Origin: Pseudomonadota bacterium
GTDB lineage: Bacteria; Desulfobacterota; Desulfovibrionia; Desulfovibrionales; Desulfovibrionaceae
DNA length: 21,347 bases
Assembly (NCBI GenBank): GCA_023426275.1
Contig: JAFABC010000196.1
Coordinates: 1-21,347, forward strand
Direction: 5' to 3'
The position numbers and the translations under genes were made by a program. The notes beneath the pieces are model-generated. The model had not been told where the DNA came from. It made no database searches and saw only the letters and a program-made list of their open reading frames with translations. This document shows, in pieces, positions 16,108 to 21,347 of this stretch (position 1 is its first letter; every line of letters starts with the position of its first letter).

Positions 16108-17745
16108 TCAGTCGAGCAGAATCTTTTTGGCGATGGCGTCATCGGCCTCGGTGATGAAGACGATGCCCGTTTCCCGCTCGGTTTCGCGGTTGACCGCCGC
16201 GATGTCGTCGCGGGCGATGTCGGCCACGTCGAACTTCCGGGCCCCGGCCAGCAGTTGCTGCAACCCGGCCCCGAGCTTGTCGAGCAGCGTGCACACGGCC
16301 ACGGCCCCAAGGGGCAGTTGCTCCATTTCCGCATCCCCGAGCCGGGACTTGAGCATGTGCCAGCCGGCGAAAATCTGATCCGGCTGGCTGCCGTACACCT
16401 TGACGCCGGGGGCCAGGGTGTCCCAGTTGCCGCCGACGCGCGCCCGGCGCTCCGGGTAGAGCGCGCCTTCGATGTTGGAGCCCAGGAAGGCGGGAATCAG
16501 CAGCGCCCGGCCCATGCAGATCATACGCGTATAGGGCGAGCCCAGGGCCAGGGCCTTGAAGAGATGGTCCTCGCGGGCCAGACCGCCGGCAAAGGCCATG
16601 TCCACCACCCGTCGTCCCGAGGCGGCGAGCAGGGCCGCGTACTCCCGGGCCTTGGCGTGGAGCAGGAGCGACGGCACGCCCCAGGATTCCATCATGTTCC
16701 AGGGGCTCATGCCCGTGCCGCCGCCGGCCCCGTCGATGGTGAGCAGGTCCAGGCCGGCATCGGACGCGTAGCGGATGGCCATGGCCAGCGCTTCCATGCC
16801 GTAGGCCCCGGTCTTCAGCGAAATGCGCTCGAAGCCCAGTTTGCGCAACTCGCCGACCTGCTTGAAAAACGCCTCGCCGACCGACGAGGCCTCGCGGTTT
16901 TCGGTGAAGCCCAGGCGGCTGTGGCGGGCGAATTCCCGCACGGCCCCGGAGGCAAAGGCCTCGGCCACGTCCGGGTCCTCGGGGTCGGGGTCGACCAGAT
17001 AGCCGCGCTGCTTGAGGAACCGGGCCCGGTTGATGTCCTTGACGGTGATCTCGCCGCCAATGTCCTTGGCCCCCTGCCCCCATTTGAGTTCGATGATGAT
17101 GTCCGGCCCGTACCGGTCGATGACGTAGGCGGCCACGCCGTTGCGGGCGTCCTCGACGTTGAGCTGGACGATGATGCCGCCGCATTCGCCCTGGTAGCGC
17201 TTGTACACGGCGATGCGCCGGTCGAGTTCCGGGGCGGCCATGACGCGGCCACCCTCGACCGTGGTCCTGGGATCGGTGCCAACGACGTTTTCCCCGATCA
17301 CGATGGGAATGCCGGCCAGGGAACAGCCCGTGGCGATGGCGTCCCAGTAGCGCGCGGCGACCTGCGTCGAGCCGAGCGCCCCGGTCAGCACCGGCAGGCG
17401 CGACACGGTCTTGCGCGTCGCGCCGAAATGCGTTTCCAACACCACGTTGTGGAACAGGCAGTCGTCGGCGTTGCGCGACAGGTACTCGGCCTGTCCCCGG
17501 GCGCCGTGGGCGCGGCCCTGGATGCGCAGGGCGTTGTAGGCGACGCCGACATGGCCGTTGTTGCCGCTGCCGGCGGTCACCAGGCCGTAATCCCTGGGAT
17601 AGAGCATGGCGCGGCCGGCCAGGCTGGAAAGCCAGGTTTCACACCGCCCGGCGCAGTCCGCCCGGCACAGGCTGCACAAGCCCGATTCCACCGGCGTGCC
17701 CCGGTTGCTCGCCCCCAGGACATCATTCGTCTTTTGCCACTGCAT
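16108..17745 (-). CDS. FMN-binding glutamate synthase-like protein
   Basis: This 545-aa protein matches the FMN/glutamate synthase central barrel family (GltB-like), without the glutaminase or the C-terminal beta-helix domains. Seen motifs are KWGQGAKDIGG at 221-231, TIDGAGGGTGMSP at 336-348 and AFAGGLAREDHLFKALALGS at 384-403. An N-terminal cluster C24-x2-C27-x3-C31-x3-C35 looks like an Fe-S or metal site. The [3Fe-4S] cysteines that normally follow the barrel's GRA segment are absent (GRALLIPAFLGSN, 412-424). It may reduce 2-oxoglutarate plus ammonia, or act on another substrate; the family includes uncharacterised oxidoreductases. The ATG at 17745 has AGAGGA upstream. It is followed by a kinase and regulator gene on the same strand. 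Confidence 0.85.
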   Translation of the reverse strand: MQWQKTNDVLGASNRGTPVESGLCSLCRADCAGRCETWLSSLAGRAMLYPRDYGLVTAGSGNNGHVGVAYNALRIQGRAHGARGQAEYLSRNADDCLFHNVVLETHFGATRKTVSRLPVLTGALGSTQVAARYWDAIATGCSLAGIPIVIGENVVGTDPRTTVEGGRVMAAPELDRRIAVYKRYQGECGGIIVQLNVEDARNGVAAYVIDRYGPDIIIELKWGQGAKDIGGEITVKDINRARFLKQRGYLVDPDPEDPDVAEAFASGAVREFARHSRLGFTENREASSVGEAFFKQVGELRKLGFERISLKTGAYGMEALAMAIRYASDAGLDLLTIDGAGGGTGMSPWNMMESWGVPSLLLHAKAREYAALLAASGRRVVDMAFAGGLAREDHLFKALALGSPYTRMICMGRALLIPAFLGSNIEGALYPERRARVGGNWDTLAPGVKVYGSQPDQIFAGWHMLKSRLGDAEMEQLPLGAVAVCTLLDKLGAGLQQLLAGARKFDVADIARDDIAAVNRETERETGIVFITEADDAIAKKILLD

Positions 17746-17851
17746 AGCATCCTCTTTACTCGGTCGCGCCGTGATCTGGGACGTCCGTGCGCCCCGCGCT
17801 TCCCTGCCCCTTAAACCCTGAAAACCTCCGGGCGTCGAGGGGGGCTTTCCC

Positions 17852-17860
17852 AATATAGCA
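17852..17860 (-). promoter_or_regulatory. Candidate extended -10 promoter of the glutamate synthase-like gene
   Basis: On the minus strand the sequence reads TGCTATATT, an extended -10 element (TGn plus TATATT). The upstream -35 region is poor. Transcription from about 17845 would give a leader of about 100 nt before the ATG at 17745. It lies in a locally AT-richer spot of the divergent intergenic region. Confidence 0.4.
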
Positions 17861-17955
17861 GGGATTTTTCACCCGGGAAACCGGGAGATTTTCCCGACCA
17901 TGTCCGGGAGGTTGCCCGATTCCGAAGACGCCCGCGCGGCGTAGAGGGAAGGCAG

Positions 17956-17971
17956 GCCGTCGCACGACGGC
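17956..17971. promoter_or_regulatory. Perfect inverted repeat, possible operator
   Basis: GCCGTCG and CGACGGC flank a CA centre, 21 nt before the ATG at 17993. The symmetry is exact over seven pairs. It could be a repressor site for the small-protein genes or a hairpin near their ribosome binding site; nothing identifies the factor. Confidence 0.3.
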
Positions 17972-17992
17972 GAACACCCAGAGGAGACACCC

Positions 17993-18373
17993 ATGCGCGA
18001 GGGAAAAAGCGGCCGTCCCGTGGCCAGCGGTCCGCGTCCGCGCCCCCCGGCCGTCGGGGAGGCGTCACGGCAACCGGACAACGGCATCGTCATCCGACTG
18101 CAAAACGACCCGGACCCGGAGCGGCTGCGCCTGCTCGGCGACATGCTGGTCCGGTCCCTGGCCCTGGACACGGGGCCGATCATCATCCGGATACAGGGAA
18201 GCTGGCGGCCCTCGCCCGAGGCGGCGGGGCTTTTCAACAGCCTGGGCCGGCACATGGCCCGGGAAGGACGCAACAACACCATACGGCTGTGCGGCGACGG
18301 CCCGGCCCACGACGCCTTGATGCGGGCCTATCGTCAGGGGCTTGTCCGGCCGCGTCCGACGCGCAGGGGGTAA
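17993..18373 (+). CDS. Hypothetical protein, 126 aa
   Basis: I do not recognise the family. The first ~28 residues are Arg/Pro/Gly-rich and look disordered. Residues 30-120 look like an alpha/beta fold: a strand at IVIRL, a helix at ERLRLLGDMLVRSL, a strand at PIIIRIQG, helices at EAAGLFNSLGRHMA and HDALMRAYRQGL. That pattern is faintly STAS-like, but no signature residue confirms it. The ATG has AGAGGAG seven bases upstream. It is cytoplasmic by composition. It lies 5 nt before the next small gene, so the two probably form one transcript. Codon usage resembles the neighbours. Confidence 0.7.
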   Translation: MREGKSGRPVASGPRPRPPAVGEASRQPDNGIVIRLQNDPDPERLRLLGDMLVRSLALDTGPIIIRIQGSWRPSPEAAGLFNSLGRHMAREGRNNTIRLCGDGPAHDALMRAYRQGLVRPRPTRRG

Positions 18374-18378
18374 CCGCC

Positions 18379-18546
18379 ATGTTCTGGCTGCTTTTCGCCA
18401 TTGCGGCCGTCGTGCTCCTGGCCCTGCTCGGCGGCGGTCGCTTCGCCTCCCGGGAGGACCAGCTGCCCCGCGATTTCGATTTCGACCACTACAAGACGCG
18501 GGAGCTCAACCGGCGCGGCCTGTTCGACAAAACGAAATGGCGCTGA
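18379..18546 (+). CDS. Small membrane-anchored hypothetical protein, 55 aa
   Basis: This protein has one hydrophobic N-terminal segment (MFWLLFAIAAVVLLALLGGG) followed by a charged cytoplasmic or periplasmic tail with FDFDHYKTRELNRRGLFDK. The family is not recognised. The ATG at 18379 is preceded by GGGGGTAA; its stop-to-start distance from the upstream gene is 5 nt, which supports translation as a second cistron. The hydrophobic stretch plus a compact, coding-like tail argues against a chance frame. Confidence 0.65.
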   Translation: MFWLLFAIAAVVLLALLGGGRFASREDQLPRDFDFDHYKTRELNRRGLFDKTKWR

Positions 18547-18567
18547 TCCCGGCCGGTCCGGCGCCGC

Positions 18568-19440
18568 TCAGGCCCGGGGGGCGACCCGGCCGGACAGGGC
18601 CGCCCGGGAGCGGACGCGGCCGGCGGCCACGGCCCGCACCGTGACCGCGCCGACAACGACCGCCCCGCCGAGCATGGCCCAGTCCCCGGGCAGTTCACCG
18701 TAAAAAAGCGCCACGAGCACGGGATTGCCGATCGGCTCCAGGGTCATGATGCAAATGGCCGTGAGCGCCCGAAGCCGCTTGATGCACCAGACGTAGAGCG
18801 CCAGCGACAGTCCCTGCTGCACAAGGCCCAGATAGCCAAGCCCCAGCCAGGCCGGACCGGAAAGCGGCAAGGCGGACACGAGAAACGGCAGCCCGATCGC
18901 CGCCGTCAGCAGATGCCCGGCAATGATGGCGGAAACCGGGGAGCCGTCCCGGCCGGCCCGCATGGCCAGCGTGAACACGGCGTAGGACAGGCCCGTGCCG
19001 ATGGCCAGCAGATTGCCCCAAAAGCCCTGTGCCGACAGTCGGTCCAGAAAAAACAGGGCCATGCCGCCGACCACCGCGCCGACAAACAGCCAGTCCGCCG
19101 GCCGCGTGCGCTCGCCGAGCACCATGGGAGCGGCCAGGGCCACGTAGACCGGGGCGGTGTAGGCCAGCAGGATGGCGTTGGCCGCCGTGGTCAGCCGGGT
19201 GGCCACGACATTGGTGACCAGCAGCCCGGCATAGCCCAGGGCGGCCCAGACAAAGGGCGGCGACAACCGGAAATCGAGCCGGCCCCGGAACAGGACGGCC
19301 AGCAGGATGGCGGCCAGCAGGCTGCGCCCGCCGGTCAGCGCCAGGGGCGGCACCGGCGCGAGCTTGATGGCCAACCCGCCCGTGCTCCAGATCAGCGCCG
19401 TTGCCGCCAGCAACGCCGCCGCGCGCGCCTGTTCGGACAT
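18568..19440 (-). CDS. EamA/DMT family transporter
   Basis: This 290-aa inner-membrane protein has about ten hydrophobic helices arranged as two EamA repeats. The first repeat starts at LLAATALIWSTGG and has AYTAPVYVALAAPMVLGE near its end; the second has the equivalent IMTLEPIGNPVLVALFYGE. These ends with a conserved Glu are typical of drug/metabolite exporters such as RhaT/YdcZ relatives. The substrate is unknown, with amino acids or metabolites common in the family. The ATG at 19440 has CAGGGGG about 8 nt upstream; a longer frame to 19506 adds an unconserved Arg-rich segment. It is convergent with the small-protein pair and divergent from the CYTH gene. Confidence 0.9.
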   Translation of the reverse strand: MSEQARAAALLAATALIWSTGGLAIKLAPVPPLALTGGRSLLAAILLAVLFRGRLDFRLSPPFVWAALGYAGLLVTNVVATRLTTAANAILLAYTAPVYVALAAPMVLGERTRPADWLFVGAVVGGMALFFLDRLSAQGFWGNLLAIGTGLSYAVFTLAMRAGRDGSPVSAIIAGHLLTAAIGLPFLVSALPLSGPAWLGLGYLGLVQQGLSLALYVWCIKRLRALTAICIMTLEPIGNPVLVALFYGELPGDWAMLGGAVVVGAVTVRAVAAGRVRSRAALSGRVAPRA

Positions 19441-19548
19441 GACACAGCCCCCTGACGCCGCGACGGACCTTGCCGCCCGGCGGAAATCCGCGTAACAGGC
19501 CGGCATCCTGTATCAAAAACCGTTCGCCCACAAGACGGAAAGACCGGC

Positions 19549-20082
19549 ATGTTCGAGGCTGAAATCAAATATCTGGCCGACGGCCCCGTCACGTTGCCCG
19601 GCCGCCTCCTGCCGGACGCGGTCTACCACGACCGCTACTACGACGCCCCGGATGCCTGTCTTGCCGGATCGGGCCAGGAGCTGCGCCTGCGGGAGACCGG
19701 GGGCCGCACGGTGCTGACCTACAAACGGCCGCCCTTCGATCCGGCCACGGCCTCCAAGGAGGAGCTGGAAACGGCGGTGGCCGACGGCCCGGCCATGGGC
19801 CGCATCCTCGAAGTCCTGGGCTTTGCGCCGCGACTGGCCTTCACCAAGCACTGCCGTCACGGCCGCGACCGGTTCCAGGGGCTTTCCCTTGACATCACCG
19901 TGGTCACCGTGGACTTCTCCCCCCACGTTTTCGTGGAAGTCGAACATCTGGCCCCGACCCGCGCCGCCGCCCTGGCCGCCCTGCCCGTCATCCGCGCCTA
20001 CGCGGACGGGCTGGGCCTGACCCGGGAATGGGCGCAGGCCTACACCGACATGTTCCTGGCCGCCCGGGGCAAAGGAGCCTGA
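19549..20082 (+). CDS. CYTH domain protein (class IV adenylate cyclase/TTM family)
   Basis: This 177-aa cytoplasmic protein shows the CYTH hallmark ExExK at its N terminus (E3, E5, K7 in MFEAEIKYL). The later beta strands of the triphosphate tunnel are visible: RYYDAPD, ELRLRET, VLTYKRP and FVEVEHL. Members hydrolyse or cyclise triphosphates (class IV adenylate cyclase, thiamine triphosphatase, tripolyphosphatase). Length fits the family. The sequence does not decide between cAMP synthesis and triphosphatase activity. The ATG at 19549 puts ExExK in its usual place; the Shine-Dalgarno is weak. It is followed 4 nt later by a transglutaminase-like gene, so the two are almost certainly co-translated. 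Confidence 0.85.
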   Translation: MFEAEIKYLADGPVTLPGRLLPDAVYHDRYYDAPDACLAGSGQELRLRETGGRTVLTYKRPPFDPATASKEELETAVADGPAMGRILEVLGFAPRLAFTKHCRHGRDRFQGLSLDITVVTVDFSPHVFVEVEHLAPTRAAALAALPVIRAYADGLGLTREWAQAYTDMFLAARGKGA

Positions 20083-20086
20083 CGCC

Positions 20087-20689
20087 ATGCCGGAGCTTCC
20101 GGGCGAACTCGCCCCCTACCTCTCCCCCTCGACGGTGATCGACAGCGACCACCCGGCCGTGGCGGCCAAGGCCGCCTCCCTGGCCGCCGGCCAGACGTCG
20201 GACGTGGCCATAGCCCGGGCCGCCTTCACCTTCGTCCGGGACGCCATCCGGCACAGCGCCGATTTCCGGCAAAATCCCGTCACCTGCGCCGCCTCCGAGG
20301 TGCTGCGCCACGGCACGGGCTATTGCTACGCCAAGGCCCACCTGCTGGCCGCGCTGCTGCGGGCCTCGGGCATACCGGCCGGGCTGTGCTACCAGCGGCT
20401 GCTGGTCGATCCGGACGCGCCCCACACCCCCTTTTGCGTTCACGGACTCGTGGCCGTGCACCTGCGGGAGTTCGGCTGGTACCGGGCCGACCCGCGCGGC
20501 AACAAGCCGGGCGTGGACGCCCAGTTCACGCCGCCGAAGGAGCGGCTGGCCTTCCCGATCACAGCCCCGGGCGAGGCCGATCTGCCCGGCATCCACGCCG
20601 AACCGCTGCCCCGGGTCCTGGCCGCCCTGCGCGCCCACGCCACCTGGGATACCCTCTACGCCGACCTGCCCGACCTGCCGCCGGCCTGA
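20087..20689 (+). CDS. Transglutaminase-like domain protein
   Basis: This is a 200-aa protein of the transglutaminase/protease-like superfamily. A Cys-His-Asp triad is visible: C80 in GTGYCYAKAHLLAALLRA, H119 in FCVHGLVAV and D135 in WYRADPRG. There is no signal peptide, so it acts in the cytoplasm, as a cysteine peptidase, amidase or acyl transferase. The substrate is unknown. It starts 4 nt after the CYTH gene stop, so it belongs to the same operon. The triad appears intact, so catalytic activity is expected. Confidence 0.87.
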   Translation: MPELPGELAPYLSPSTVIDSDHPAVAAKAASLAAGQTSDVAIARAAFTFVRDAIRHSADFRQNPVTCAASEVLRHGTGYCYAKAHLLAALLRASGIPAGLCYQRLLVDPDAPHTPFCVHGLVAVHLREFGWYRADPRGNKPGVDAQFTPPKERLAFPITAPGEADLPGIHAEPLPRVLAALRAHATWDTLYADLPDLPPA

Positions 20690-20716
20690 TCCCGACGCCA
20701 AGAAACATTTTTGTCG

Positions 20717-20742
20717 CGCTTCCTTCTTTTTTGAAGGTTGCG
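20717..20742 (+). terminator. Imperfect hairpin, possible terminator after the transglutaminase gene
   Basis: CGC-TT-CCTTC and GAAGG-TT-GCG flank a six-T loop, giving eight pairs with a symmetrical TT/TT internal mismatch. It begins 28 nt after the stop. There is no T tract on its 3' side, so termination is uncertain. Confidence 0.35.
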
Positions 20743-20860
20743 TGACTCGCGCTGTTCGGGGTCTCGCTTCCCACTCCCCCCTTTCGCCGCAGAACAATAT
20801 TTTTTGAATTCAGGTTGTTGTCAAAAAAATGCCCCGTTTTCTCCACAGAAACGGTGTACT

Positions 20861-20875
20861 TTGCACGACAATTGC
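20861..20875 (+). promoter_or_regulatory. Candidate sigma54 (-24/-12) promoter
   Basis: TTGCACGACAATTGC matches the sigma54 consensus TGGCAC-N5-TTGC with exact spacing and one mismatch, at the first G of the -24 GG. Flanking T on both sides also fits. Transcription would start near 20887, leaving a leader of about 58 nt to the ATG at 20945. A sigma54 activator is encoded at the other end of this window, but no link is shown. Confidence 0.42.
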
Positions 20876-20944
20876 TTATGCTTTGCGATAGCCCGAATCG
20901 GAACCATCCTCCGACCCGGGCCAAATTCGAGCTAGGAGGTTGCC

Positions 20945-21262
20945 ATGGAATCGGCACTGACGTTGCGAAAAACCGCCCCTCCCGAGTTGTCCGACGAATC
21001 GCTCGCCATCCACCATGTTTCCGTCCTGGAAGTGGAAATCGGTCACGGCGCCATGTCCACCATGCGAAGAGCGATGAAAGAAGTGGCCGCCCAGACCGGC
21101 GTCAGCTTCGACGACGTTATGCACAGCCTCAGTGGGCATATGTACTGGGTTGAATCCACCGGTATGCTGCTGTGCGTCATCCCCCTGCCCGAAAACGACC
21201 TCTACCTGGAGATCCCGGAAGATTTCTGGCGGATTCGCGAGCTCTCGCAAGCGACCCACTAG
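20945..21262 (+). CDS. Hypothetical protein, 105 aa
   Basis: I do not recognise this family. The ORF has a strong Shine-Dalgarno (AGGAGG at 20934-20939) and codon use like its neighbours, so it is very likely real. Residues 22-35 form a strand-like segment (IHHVSVLEVEIGHG), 36-63 a helical region (STMRRAMKEVAAQ, FDDVMHSLSGH), 64-88 strands (YWVESTGMLLCVIPL, DLYLEIP), and the end is charged. No signal peptide or membrane segment is present. It has a candidate sigma54 promoter in an AT-richer upstream region and a repeat copy 17 nt after its stop. It may be a lineage-restricted protein. Confidence 0.75.
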   Translation: MESALTLRKTAPPELSDESLAIHHVSVLEVEIGHGAMSTMRRAMKEVAAQTGVSFDDVMHSLSGHMYWVESTGMLLCVIPLPENDLYLEIPEDFWRIRELSQATH

Positions 21263-21279
21263 GGTCCGTTCACAGGAAG

Positions 21280-21347
<68 letters not shown>

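Noticed and set aside
16041..16334. Extended start for the histidine kinase
   Set aside because: The added residues are the opposite-register reading of the end of the glutamate synthase-like gene and lack domain character; the ATG at 16040 lies in the real gap.

Overview
The window is GC-rich with very strong G/C preference at third codon positions. It carries a birA-pyruvate carboxylase-PEP synthase block of the kind I associate with Desulfovibrio, plus several NtrC/NarL-type regulators. I infer a member of the Desulfovibrionaceae (high-GC Desulfovibrio/Solidesulfovibrio type). The assignment rests on gene order and protein character, not on a marker gene. No rRNA, tRNA, CRISPR array, phage or transposase gene was seen.

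Layout. (1) 1-4097, plus strand: a sigma54-dependent response regulator, an RlmI-type 23S rRNA methyltransferase and a ClC-type chloride/proton antiporter. (2) 4098-4596: a 51-aa DUF1328/YtjA-like membrane protein with its own promoter, flanked by two inverted copies of a ~50-bp GC-rich repeat, followed by the terminator of the next, opposing operon. (3) 4597-12976, minus strand: birA, then pyc (1231 aa), then a 1195-aa PEP synthase-like protein. This is a C3/C4 node cassette: BirA biotinylates Pyc, Pyc makes oxaloacetate from pyruvate, and the PEP synthase-like enzyme makes PEP from pyruvate. Both large enzymes carry extra domains. (4) 13038-14225, plus strand: a class II tRNA nucleotidyltransferase with an HD domain and a shortened catalytic-head loop. 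(5) 14275-17745, minus strand: an FMN-binding glutamate synthase-like protein, a soluble histidine kinase and a NarL-type response regulator; the kinase and regulator genes overlap. (6) 17993-18546, plus strand: two small uncharacterised proteins. (7) 18568-19440, minus strand: an EamA/DMT transporter. (8) 19549-20689, plus strand: a tightly coupled CYTH-domain and transglutaminase-like pair. (9) 20690-21262: an AT-richer stretch with a candidate sigma54 promoter ahead of a 105-aa unknown protein. (10) 21263-21347: the start of a third repeat copy running into 39 consecutive G, probably a sequencing or assembly artefact.

The observations I rate highest are the unusual architectures of Pyc (C-terminal zinc ribbon, MKQ biotin site) and its PEP synthase partner (long helical insert and C-terminal extension), a possible CC-adding rather than CCA-adding tRNA nucleotidyltransferase, the glutamate synthase-like protein with an N-terminal four-Cys cluster, and the repeat family that explains the poly-G contig end.
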